Shown in pieces: positions 22,050 through 28,790 of a stretch of 32,943 nt of DNA. Position numbers and translations under genes: made by a program. Where the stretch lies: NCBI RefSeq assembly GCF_001419765.1, contig NZ_LIRK01000037.1, positions 1 to 32,943 of the forward strand. Reading direction: 5' to 3'. Position 1 is the stretch's first letter. Every line of letters starts with the position of its first letter. The notes under the pieces are model-generated. The model ran no database searches, was not told where the DNA came from, and worked only from the letters and a program-made list of their open reading frames with translations. This DNA is from Streptomyces torulosus. GTDB lineage: Bacteria > Actinomycetota > Actinomycetes > Streptomycetales > Streptomycetaceae.

Positions 22050-23389
22050 GTCGGCTCTCCTTCCGTTCCGGGGGCGGGTTCGAGGGATGTGGCAAGCCAG
22101 GCTTCGGTGTCGGTGAGGCCGGTTCCGGCGAAGACCCAGTGCACGAGGACGTACGTCGTGGCGTTCTCACACTCGGGCAACGCGGCAGCCGCTTGAGCGC
22201 GGCGCCATTGGGCGCGGGCGTCGCGGAGGGCGCCGAGGGTGGTGGAGTAGCGGCGGGATTTGGTGGAGAAGTGGCCGCGGAAGCCGAACATGTGGGCCCA
22301 GGCACGCAAGCGGAGGTGTTCGAGGTCCTTGCGGGCGCCGAGGGCCCAAGCGGCCCGGATGAGGCGGCGGGCATGGTCGCTGATGTCGAGTTGGGCGAGT
22401 TCGGCGGCGAACTTCAGCGGCCGGTCGAGAGCTCCCGTGGCGGTTTCGGCGCCCTTGGTGGCGTACTTAGCGATGTAGGCGGCGACCGCGCGTTCGGTCA
22501 GTTCCTGGCCGTCGTTGAAGTCGGCGGAGCGGATGGTGCGGACGTCGAGTTGACGGCCGAAGGTGAAGGCGTGGGCGCGGCCGTCGATGACCGGGCCGTC
22601 CACGCGGACCTTGGCCGCCGCTGCCCCAATGGCGTCCGTGAGCAGCTCGGCAGTGGCCCAGGCCGGGGGCGGGGTGTCGCCACCGGTGGGACCGTCGAGG
22701 CGGATGACCGCGTGGAAGTGGACCGCACCGCGCTTTTGGTACTCGGCGACCTTGGCGAAGGAGACGCGGGCGTGTTCGCGGAAGCGGCGTTGTGACAGGC
22801 CGGCGCGCTTGGCGACTTCACGGCGGAGGTAGGTGGAGAAGCGCCGCCACAGTGGTCCGGCGTGGGCATTCCAGAGAACGGCCGCTTCGTAGTCGTAGGT
22901 GTCGGGGTCGAGTGGGGTGCCGAGTGTCTCGTCGTCCTGGTCGTGGTGAGTGCCGCAGCGGCAGGGGCGCCCGCTGGAGGGTCGGTTGTGGACCGGGCCG
23001 AAGCTCGGGGCGGTGAACGTCGCGAACACGCGCGGGTGTGCGCCGACCTGTTCGGGGGTGCCCTTGCCGCCCCGCAGGCCGGAGGTGATCAGGTGGAAGG
23101 TGTCGCGGCGGTAGACCTCTGCGCAGGCCGCGCAGCGGGTGGTGCGGCGGTTGTTGCAGCGGACGAGGAGGTTCCCGGCCGGGAGGTCGGTGGAGTCGAG
23201 GTGCTGGAGGACGCGGCCGATCTCGCCGGTGGTGGTGTCGATGTCGTACTTGGTGCGGTGGCCGTCGAGGCGGATCGGGTGGGTGCAGCCGCCGAGTCCG
23301 GAGAGCTGGCGGAGGATACCGGGCAGGGTGCCGTGCTCGGCGAGCTTGGTGAGTTCCGGGAGCGGGGGCGGTGTGGTGCGGGTGAAGAT
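22022..23389 (-). CDS. repSA: RepSA-type rolling-circle replication initiator, probable ATC start
   Basis: Reading open from an ATC at 23389 gives 455 residues, the length expected for pSAM2-type RepSA. From the first ordinary start (GTG 23029) only 335 remain, and the cysteine-rich N-terminal region (CNNRRTTRCAACAEVYRRD) would be lost. An AAGGAG lies six bases before the ATC, the ideal spacing, and no ATG, GTG or TTG occurs between the two in this frame. The HUH motif is HFH (224-226, in RGAVHFHAVIRLDG). Candidate catalytic tyrosines lie in AAYIAKYATKG (305, 309). It would nick the double-strand origin of the excised circle. It is coupled to xis. Confidence 0.85.
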   Translation of the reverse strand: MFTRTTPPPLPELTKLAEHGTLPGILRQLSGLGGCTHPIRLDGHRTKYDIDTTTGEIGRVLQHLDSTDLPAGNLLVRCNNRRTTRCAACAEVYRRDTFHLITSGLRGGKGTPEQVGAHPRVFATFTAPSFGPVHNRPSSGRPCRCGTHHDQDDETLGTPLDPDTYDYEAAVLWNAHAGPLWRRFSTYLRREVAKRAGLSQRRFREHARVSFAKVAEYQKRGAVHFHAVIRLDGPTGGDTPPPAWATAELLTDAIGAAAAKVRVDGPVIDGRAHAFTFGRQLDVRTIRSADFNDGQELTERAVAAYIAKYATKGAETATGALDRPLKFAAELAQLDISDHARRLIRAAWALGARKDLEHLRLRAWAHMFGFRGHFSTKSRRYSTTLGALRDARAQWRRAQAAAALPECENATTYVLVHWVFAGTGLTDTEAWLATSLEPAPGTEGEPTWTTAATNS

Positions 23390-23481
23390 GGCGGTCTCCT
23401 TCTGACTGGCTCGGTCAGGAGTTGTGGCCCTGGGGCGGCAGATGCTTGGTCGTGTGTGCCGCCCCAGGTGCTTGGCGCGGT

Positions 23482-23733
23482 TCAGCGCCGGTTGTGCTCG
23501 CGGAGCAGGGAGCGCAGGACCACAGCCGCGATGGCGACGGAGATGGCCGAGACGGCGACGGCGGCCAGGAGCGCGGTAAGGACGACACCGCCCATGACCA
23601 CGGCCGCCACCACGGCGGGGCTGATGTGGACCGCCGGGAGCGTGCGCCGGACGGGTGCCGGGTCGGCCGGGGCGTGGGTGTGCGCGGGCGGCGGTGTGGG
23701 GTTGTCGGGGTACTTGGGCAGGAACACGGTCAC
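23482..23733 (-). CDS. SpdD-like spread protein
   Basis: An 83-residue protein matching the SpdD-like family of Streptomyces elements: the start VTVFLPKYPDNPTPPPAHTH, a Pro/His-rich segment, one long hydrophobic region (about 38-72) and the end VLRSLLREHNRR. GTG 23733 follows agggag and is preferred over the upstream in-frame ATG, which lies inside the operator-like site. Spd proteins assist movement of transferred DNA through the recipient mycelium. The gene lies between repSA and other spread genes. Confidence 0.8.
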   Translation of the reverse strand: MTVFLPKYPDNPTPPPAHTHAPADPAPVRRTLPAVHISPAVVAAVVMGGVVLTALLAAVAVSAISVAIAAVVLRSLLREHNRR

Positions 23734-23746
23734 GATCTCCCTATCT

Positions 23747-23756
23747 ACTCGTCTAG
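23747..23756. promoter_or_regulatory. KorSA-type operator motif, site 1
   Basis: ACTCGTCTAG within CTATCTACTCGTCTAG, the same 16-base word as at site 2. It lies just upstream of the spdD-like ribosome site and overlaps the TAG stop of the upstream gene. Confidence 0.65.
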
Positions 23757-23947
23757 GCATGTAAGCGGTTTATGACGTCCACGCCGGTACGCGTGCCGGA
23801 CTCGATGGCGGGGGCGAGGAAGGTCTGCGAGAGCCAGAAGCCGAAGAGGGCGATCAGTACGACGACCCAGGTGCGGACGCCGAGGAACTTGACCGCGCCC
23901 CAGGCGAAGAGGCCGAGGACTACGACGAGCGGCAGGCTGACGGTCAC
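23753..23947 (-). CDS. Small membrane protein of the spread cluster
   Basis: A 64-residue protein with two hydrophobic segments (about 3-20 and 25-45, VSLPLVVVLGLFAWGAVKFL and TWVVVLIALFGFWL) and a short polar end (GTRTGVDVINRLHA). It starts at GTG 23947 after aaaggacc. Its stop codon lies inside operator site 1. The position between the mobile element transfer protein and SpdD suggests an Spd role. No finer family is recognised. Confidence 0.72.
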   Translation of the reverse strand: MTVSLPLVVVLGLFAWGAVKFLGVRTWVVVLIALFGFWLSQTFLAPAIESGTRTGVDVINRLHA

Positions 23948-23971
23948 GGTGTACGGGGTCCTTTCGGTGGA

Positions 23972-24157
23972 TCAGCGGACGGGGCAGCGGTGGGTGCGTG
24001 CGGCCAGCTCGGCGGCGGCGCGGCTGTCGTAGTCGGCGGAGAAGCCGCAGCGCGGAGCGGTGCAGGCGGCGGTGTGCTTCTCGCGGCCCCGGCCGTCGTA
24101 GGACGTGGCGACCTGGACGGGGCCGATGCGGGTGACGTTGCGGAAGCGGCGGGACAT
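23972..24157 (-). CDS. Mobile element transfer protein (small zinc-like)
   Basis: A 61-residue protein matching the Streptomyces family annotated as mobile element transfer protein: RRFRNVTRIGPVQVATSYDG, then HTAACTAPRCGFSADYDSR, AAAELAARTHRCPVR. Three cysteines and two histidines (CTAPRC...H, C) suggest metal binding. The start ATG 24157 overlaps the upstream stop as TGATG. It is part of the minus-strand transfer operon. Confidence 0.8.
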   Translation of the reverse strand: MSRRFRNVTRIGPVQVATSYDGRGREKHTAACTAPRCGFSADYDSRAAAELAARTHRCPVR

Positions 24158-24339
24158 CAGCGGGCGTCCTTTCCGGTGAAGTCGTGGGCGTGGTCGGTGA
24201 GCCACTGCTCGATCTCTCGGTGTTCGTTGGGGGTGGCCCGGTTGATTGCGGCTTCGGCGAGGGCCACGGCGTCCACGAGCCGGTTGTCGCGGGTCAGCTC
24301 GGCGGAGCGCTCCAGGGCCGACTGGATAAAGGGGCGCAT
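24157..24339 (-). CDS. Small helical protein of the transfer operon
   Basis: A 60-residue protein that appears to consist of a helical pair (RPFIQSALERSAELTRDNRL, VDAVALAEAAINRATPNEHR, EIEQWLTDHAHDF), somewhat like a short TPR unit. GAGGAG lies nine bases before the ATG. It overlaps the next gene by TGATG and follows DUF2637 by 20 bases. No function is known. Longer in-frame starts overlap the DUF2637 gene and are not credible. Confidence 0.7.
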   Translation of the reverse strand: MRPFIQSALERSAELTRDNRLVDAVALAEAAINRATPNEHREIEQWLTDHAHDFTGKDAR

Positions 24340-24359
24340 GGTGTTGGTCTCCTCGTCTG

Positions 24360-25025
24360 TCAGGTGAGTTGGGCGGCGATGGCTTCGGCCATGGGTGTGG
24401 GGACGCCGAGGCGGGCGCGGAGGGTGGGGGTGTCGATGGGTGTCCCTGTGCGTGCGTGGTGTTCGGCGGCGACCTTGCGGGAGTGTTCGACGAGGGCGGC
24501 CGGGACGGCGACGGCGGGGCGCTCGGGCGGCGGTGGCTCGATGGCGGGTGGAGTCGGAGGCGGTTCCGGCGGTGCCTCCGAGTCGAGGTTCGGGACGACT
24601 TCGGGGGCGTCCTCCAGGCCCAAGTAGCCGTCCCCAGGCTCGGCGTCCTCGTCGACCGCGGTCGGTGTGGTGTGGGCGAGGAGGGTTCCGCCGAGGAAGG
24701 CGATGGCGGGCCAGCCCGCGACGAGGATGCGCAGCCAGGCCGGTACGTCGTTCATGTCGAGGAGGCCGGCGGTGGCGACGTTGGCGCCGAGGGAGGCGGC
24801 GAGGGCGATGACGAACCAGCACCACCCGGCCGCTTTCGCCTCACCGGAGCGCAGTCGGCGCCAGGCGGCGACGAGCAGCAGGTCGACCGAGACGGGGTAG
24901 GCCCAGGCTTTCCATCCGTCCTGTCCGGCCGCCAGGGCGATGTCGTGCAGGTGGGCGAAGGACAGCGCGGCGGCGATGAGTGCCTGGACGAGCACCGCGT
25001 CGACACGGGCCAGTTGGGCGCGCAT
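24360..25025 (-). CDS. DUF2637 membrane protein (SpdB-like)
   Basis: A 221-residue protein with DUF2637 features: four hydrophobic helices in the first 120 residues (ALIAAALSFAHLHDIALAAG, WAYPVSVDLLLVAAW, WCWFVIALAASLGANVATAG, ILVAGWPAIAFLGGTLLAHT). An acidic/Pro-rich linker (about 125-175) and a C-terminal winged-helix-like region (VAAEHHARTGTPIDTPTLRARLGVPTP) follow. The ATG follows AAAAGGAG. It probably works with TraSA in intramycelial spread. Confidence 0.82.
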   Translation of the reverse strand: MRAQLARVDAVLVQALIAAALSFAHLHDIALAAGQDGWKAWAYPVSVDLLLVAAWRRLRSGEAKAAGWCWFVIALAASLGANVATAGLLDMNDVPAWLRILVAGWPAIAFLGGTLLAHTTPTAVDEDAEPGDGYLGLEDAPEVVPNLDSEAPPEPPPTPPAIEPPPPERPAVAVPAALVEHSRKVAAEHHARTGTPIDTPTLRARLGVPTPMAEAIAAQLT

Positions 25026-25109
25026 GGAGCGGCTCCTTTTCGGGTTCAGGCATGGCAGGGGTCGGGACTTGGCGCGAGACGGTCACGCCGACCGGAGTGG
25101 GAGTGCGGC

Positions 25110-26486
25110 TCAGTCGGTCACCGGGCGCGGCTGCACGACCGGGGCCGGGGACTCGACGGGCCGTGCGGGTACGTAGGGCTGGAACGGCTTGAGCGTGGGC
25201 AGGTCGGGCACCAGGTGTGCGTTATCCCGGCAGATCCCGGCGGCGTCGCCGAGGGACAGGTACGGCGTGCGGATGCGGGACCAGCCGCCGGAGGTGTCAC
25301 CGGCCACGGCCAGGCCGGGCAGCTTGGGAGCGATGGCGCAGGCGGCGAGGACCGCTTCGGGGGCGATGTCGCCGAGGGCCATCTTCGCGGAGGCTTCGTC
25401 GTTGACGCGGTGGCAGACCCGGCCGGTGAGCTGGGCCCGGAGCATGGTGGCGCCCTTGCCCAGCTCGGCACCGAAGCGCTGCCCGCAGACTTCCAGGTAG
25501 ATCCCGGCGGCGCGGCCGAGCTGGGCGAGGCGGATGAGCTGGGTGACCATCTCGTCCCGCCGTTCCTCGTCCTTCTTCGTGGCGACGAGGAAGAGTTCGG
25601 CCACCTCGTCGACGAACAGCACGATCGGCACCGGGCGTTCGCCCTCGGGCAGGCCCCAGATGTCGGAGGTGATCTCCTCGTCCGGGGTGTCCGGCGCGAT
25701 GCCTTGCCGGGCCTTGATCAGGTCGTAGCGGTCCTCCATTTCCTTGACGAGCACGGGCAGCAGGTCGGCCGCCTGTTTCGGGTCGGTGGCGAGGGCGGAG
25801 AGCCGGGAGGCGAACGGCGCCAGCTCCACACCCCGCTTGCAGTCGATACCGACCAGCGCGACGGGTTGCCGGGCGAGCCCAGTGATCAGGTGCCGCAGGT
25901 ACATGGACTTGCCCGACAGCGTGGCGCCGAGGGTGAGCTGATGGGGAATGGTGCGGTAGTCGCGGACGAACGGGGTCGCGTCCTCCCGCAGCGCCACGGG
26001 CACCTTGAGGAACTCGGCGGCGGTCTTGCGGGGCATCCGCACGTTGCGCAGCACGTCGAAGCCGACGAGCCGAAGTTCGACCACGCCCGGCTTGACCGTC
26101 GTCACGTACACGGCGTGAACGCCCCAGGCGTGCCGCAGCCGTTCGGCCGAGGCGGCGACGTCCGCCGGTTCCTGGCCGGGAGCGAGCCGGAGGCGAAGCC
26201 GTAGCCCGGTCGAGGTGGGCCGGATGATCCCCCGGCGAGGCGGTACCGGCCGGACCTCCCGGCGGGTGGTGGCCTTGACGGCGAGGACCCGCAGCCGGGA
26301 CGGCGCCACGGTCAGCCCGCACGCCTCCATGACCGAGGCGTAGGAGCCGAGGAGCCGGGCGGTCGCTATCGGCAGGCCGACCGTGGGCCAGTACACGCGG
26401 GGGTGCTTGGCTCGGGCGTAGGCGGCCCCGCCGCCGAGTACGGCGACAGGACCACCCACCTCCAGAAGTGTCACCAGGTCGCTCAT
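25110..26486 (-). CDS. traSA: TraSA-type FtsK/SpoIIIE conjugative translocase
   Basis: This 458-residue DNA translocase has an N-terminal hydrophobic stretch (VGGPVAVLGGGAAYA), Walker A GATLSGKS (187-194), Walker B IVLFVDE (288-294) and a VCGQRFGAEL segment in place of the ATQRP motif. It ends in a Pro-rich tail. The start ATG overlaps the upstream stop as TGATG. It is the single transfer protein of pSAM2-type elements, pumping double-stranded DNA into the recipient. It is much shorter than the TraB of element 1 and only distantly related. Confidence 0.92.
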   Translation of the reverse strand: MSDLVTLLEVGGPVAVLGGGAAYARAKHPRVYWPTVGLPIATARLLGSYASVMEACGLTVAPSRLRVLAVKATTRREVRPVPPRRGIIRPTSTGLRLRLRLAPGQEPADVAASAERLRHAWGVHAVYVTTVKPGVVELRLVGFDVLRNVRMPRKTAAEFLKVPVALREDATPFVRDYRTIPHQLTLGATLSGKSMYLRHLITGLARQPVALVGIDCKRGVELAPFASRLSALATDPKQAADLLPVLVKEMEDRYDLIKARQGIAPDTPDEEITSDIWGLPEGERPVPIVLFVDEVAELFLVATKKDEERRDEMVTQLIRLAQLGRAAGIYLEVCGQRFGAELGKGATMLRAQLTGRVCHRVNDEASAKMALGDIAPEAVLAACAIAPKLPGLAVAGDTSGGWSRIRTPYLSLGDAAGICRDNAHLVPDLPTLKPFQPYVPARPVESPAPVVQPRPVTD

Positions 26487-26842
26487 CAGGCGGTGGCCCC
26501 CATGGCGGCCGGGAAGGCGGCCGGCGTCACGGCGGCGGCGCGGAAGGCGATGCCGTGACGCTGCTGCCCGTTGAACACCGACTCCCACGGCCGGGCGACC
26601 AGCCCCGGCAGCGCGACCGGCGCCCCCAGCGCCAGCCCCTCGGCCACACCGCCTTCAGGCACGGTGACCTTGATCAGCGACGACTCGCCGTCCTCGATGT
26701 AGACGACGCCGATCGTCATCAGCGCCTCACCGCTGACGGCGTCCTTGGCGATCTCGCCCGTCTGCCGGTCCCGGACCTTGGGCTCAGGAGCCTCCGTCAG
26801 CAGGATCGTCGCGGCCGAGGTCTCAACACGGATGGTACGCAA
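26486..26842 (-). CDS. Uncharacterised protein at the head of the transfer operon
   Basis: A 118-residue strand-rich protein (MRTIRVETSAATILLTEAPE, ALMTIGVVYIEDGESSLIKV, GLVARPWESVFNGQQ) that starts at TTG 26842, preceded by ggggaag. It carries no membrane segment. Its leader holds operator site 2, so it is probably the first gene under KorSA control. Genes of this type are conserved immediately upstream of traSA in such elements; a single-strand-binding-like OB fold is possible from the strand pattern but is only a guess. Confidence 0.72.
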   Translation of the reverse strand: MRTIRVETSAATILLTEAPEPKVRDRQTGEIAKDAVSGEALMTIGVVYIEDGESSLIKVTVPEGGVAEGLALGAPVALPGLVARPWESVFNGQQRHGIAFRAAAVTPAAFPAAMGATA

Positions 26843-26859
26843 GGCAACTTCCCCTATCT

Positions 26860-26870
26860 ACTCGTCTAGA
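26860..26870. promoter_or_regulatory. KorSA-type operator motif, site 2
   Basis: ACTCGTCTAGA, preceded by CTATCT exactly as at site 1. It lies directly before the ribosome site of the first transfer-operon gene. Confidence 0.68.
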
Positions 26871-26934
26871 CAAGATGTGTCCGGCGAGCCCGATCTTCGG
26901 GCTCACGCGAACGACTCTGCCACACCACTTGCCC

Positions 26935-26950
26935 ACTCGTCTATACGAGT
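26935..26950. promoter_or_regulatory. KorSA-type operator motif, site 3 (palindromic)
   Basis: ACTCGTCTATACGAGT: 6-bp arms ACTCGT/ACGAGT around CTAT, the most symmetric copy. It lies in the promoter region of the transfer operon, about 75 bp upstream of site 2. Confidence 0.72.
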
Positions 26951-27011
26951 ATGCCTGTTGGGGTGTACGAGTCGGAGAAGCGTCCCCCGCGCACCACCGC
27001 AAACCACCCGA

Positions 27012-27800
27012 TTACGTCGCCGGAAGCTGGTACGACAGCACGTACGCATCCGCCGCCATGACCGTGTCGCAGACCTCAACGGCCCGCCCCGCGGCATCGA
27101 AGGCGGTCCGGATCAGGTGGATGACAGGCACACCGGAGGCCAGCCGCAACGTCTTCACCTCGGCGGGCGAGGGCATCCGGGCACGGATCTCCTCCTCGAA
27201 GTGGTCCAGGCGATGACCCAGCTCCTCAAGACGGGCGTAGATGCCGCCGGGACCAGGGTTGGGTTCGGCGATCGGCGTACCGCGCGCGATGTCGAGCGGC
27301 AGATAGGACGTGGCGAACTCGACCGGACGACCGTCGAGGAGATACCGGCGCCTACGAGCCAGCACCCGCCGCACGGACCCCAGCCGGGCCGAGACGTCCT
27401 GGCTGGCCTTCTCTTCCTTGACCTCAAGACTGTCGACCTGGGGGTGACTGCCGGCGGCGTTCGCTTCCACGATGAAGGCCGCTTTGCCCTGCTCGCGGTG
27501 GCGCCGGGCGAAGCGGTCGGAGGCGAGCCGTCGAACGGGCGGCCGGGGCCGGACGAAGACGCCCTTGCCGTGCTCGGCGTGCACGAGACCCTCGCCCTGG
27601 AGGACGGAGAAGGAGTTTCGGACTGTCATCCGGGATACCCCGTAGTGATCGACGAGTTCCGCTTCCGAGGGCAGCTTCTCGCCCTCCTTGAAACGCCCCC
27701 GGTCGATGGCCTCGCGCAGCTGGTCGGCGATCTGCCGAAAGACCGCACGATCGCTCGTGGGGTCGAGATCGCCGAGGAGGCCGGAAGGAAGAGAGGGCAC
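27012..27800 (-). CDS. korSA: KorSA-like GntR/UTRA (HutC subfamily) repressor
   Basis: A 262-residue regulator with a GntR winged helix at about residues 15-85 (KLPSEAELVDHYGVSRMTVR, LVHAEHGKGVFVR). A UTRA effector domain follows at about 95-255 (VRRVLARRRRYLLDGRPVEF, SYLPLDIARGTPIAE, PVIHLIRTAFDAAGRAVEV). The start is GTG 27800 after AAAGGAG. In pSAM2 KorSA represses the replication activator and transfer genes. Here the motif-bearing promoters on both sides, and site 4 next to its own start, fit the same role. The gene is divergent from the Nudix gene. Confidence 0.85.
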   Translation of the reverse strand: MPSLPSGLLGDLDPTSDRAVFRQIADQLREAIDRGRFKEGEKLPSEAELVDHYGVSRMTVRNSFSVLQGEGLVHAEHGKGVFVRPRPPVRRLASDRFARRHREQGKAAFIVEANAAGSHPQVDSLEVKEEKASQDVSARLGSVRRVLARRRRYLLDGRPVEFATSYLPLDIARGTPIAEPNPGPGGIYARLEELGHRLDHFEEEIRARMPSPAEVKTLRLASGVPVIHLIRTAFDAAGRAVEVCDTVMAADAYVLSYQLPAT

Positions 27801-27817
27801 GTGTACTCCTTTAGATA

Positions 27818-27828
27818 TCTAGACGAGT
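27818..27828. promoter_or_regulatory. KorSA-type operator motif, site 4
   Basis: TCTAGACGAGT, the reverse complement of the site 2 core, preceded by GATA. It lies between the divergent korSA and Nudix starts and could control both. Confidence 0.68.
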
Positions 27829-27883
27829 GGGCGTTTGTTGTTGCTACGGTGGAGAGCCTAGCCAGCCGAGAGGGCCGAGGAAC

Positions 27884-28315
27884 GTGAGCACCGACCGTCC
27901 GCACTCCGTGAGTGTCGCGGGAGTCATCGTCGACGACCAGGGCCGCGCCCTCTTGATCAAGCGCCGCGACAACGGTCACTGGGAGCCGCCAGGCGGAGTC
28001 CTCGAGCGCGAGGAAACCATCCCGGAAGCCCTCCAGCGCGAGGTTCTCGAAGAGACCGGCATCAAGATCGCGCTTCCCGCGACCCTGACCGGCGTCTACA
28101 AGAACATGACGGGCCTGATCGTCTCGCTGGTCTTCCGCTGCGAAGCGGCCGACGGCACACCGACCACCGGCGACGAGACCCGCGCCCTGCGCTGGGCCAC
28201 CCGCGAAGAAGTCACCGAGCTTGCCGACGAGGCATACGCGATCCGCGTCCTGGACGCACTTGACGCCGCATCCCCGCCGGCCATCCGCGCCCACGACGGC
28301 GTGAAACTCGTCTAG
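27884..28315 (+). CDS. pif: Nudix hydrolase, Pif-like
   Basis: This 143-residue Nudix protein has the box GGVLEREETIPEALQREVLEETGI over about residues 42-65 and a standard fold (SVSVAGVIVDDQGRALLIKR, ALRWATREEVTEL). GTG 27884 follows gaggaac; an upstream start would translate across the promoter. Position beside korSA matches pif of pSAM2, which blocks redundant transfer between carriers. It is only distantly similar to the element 1 Nudix protein, so each element may exclude its own kind. Confidence 0.85.
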   Translation: MSTDRPHSVSVAGVIVDDQGRALLIKRRDNGHWEPPGGVLEREETIPEALQREVLEETGIKIALPATLTGVYKNMTGLIVSLVFRCEAADGTPTTGDETRALRWATREEVTELADEAYAIRVLDALDAASPPAIRAHDGVKLV

Positions 28316-28361
28316 CCCGAACCCGCTACACATGGCGGCCTACCAGCACGAAGGAACTTGT

Positions 28362-28790
28362 ATGCACGAGTATACGAGCACCGCCCGCGTCTGGGGACTC
28401 ACTTGCCCAGGATTTCCCGAAGAGGTCAGCCGGGCCCGCCGCTGGACCCGCGACATCCTGCGCGGATCACCCTTGGCCGACGACGCCGAGCTGATCGTGA
28501 GCGAGCTGAGCGCGAACGCGATCCTCCACACCGCCAGCGGCCTGGAATGCGGCAGCTTCCACCTGACCCTCGCAGTCTCCCGGCAGGTGATCGCCCTGTC
28601 GGTGACCGACGGCGGAGGAACCGGGACAGCCCCGAAGGTCGAGCACCAGGACGACGAGGCCGAACACGGCCGGGGCCTGGACATGGTCACCGCACTCGCC
28701 CACCGCGTCGCCATCCACGGCAGCAGGGCCGGCTACACCGTCACGGCGGAACTCTTCACCGGCACCCGACCGGGAGACCGCCCGTGCTGA
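28362..28790 (+). CDS. RsbW-like ATP-binding protein (anti-sigma kinase family)
   Basis: A 142-residue HATPase_c protein: N box ELIVSELSANAILHTAS, G1 box VTDGGGTGT, G2 box GRGLDMVTALA. The fold starts with PGFPEEVSRARRWTRDIL. This is the single-domain layout of the RsbW/SpoIIAB-like proteins abundant in Streptomyces. ATG 28362 follows aaggaac, and operator site 5 overlaps its first codons. The partner is unknown. The gene overlaps the next one (GTGCTGA), so the pair is probably co-translated. Confidence 0.82.
   Translation: MHEYTSTARVWGLTCPGFPEEVSRARRWTRDILRGSPLADDAELIVSELSANAILHTASGLECGSFHLTLAVSRQVIALSVTDGGGTGTAPKVEHQDDEAEHGRGLDMVTALAHRVAIHGSRAGYTVTAELFTGTRPGDRPC
28365..28378. promoter_or_regulatory. 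KorSA-type operator motif, site 5 (degenerate)
   Basis: CACGAGTATACGAG holds two direct ACGAG words and shares TATACGAG with site 3. It lies within codons 2-6 of the RsbW-like gene, an unusual place for an operator, so its function is less certain. Confidence 0.4.

Noticed and set aside
24369..26204. Plus-strand ORF of 611 codons opposite DUF2637 and traSA
   Set aside because: It is antisense to two well-supported genes and spans their intergenic gap, with Gly/Asp/Arg-rich composition typical of a shadow frame.
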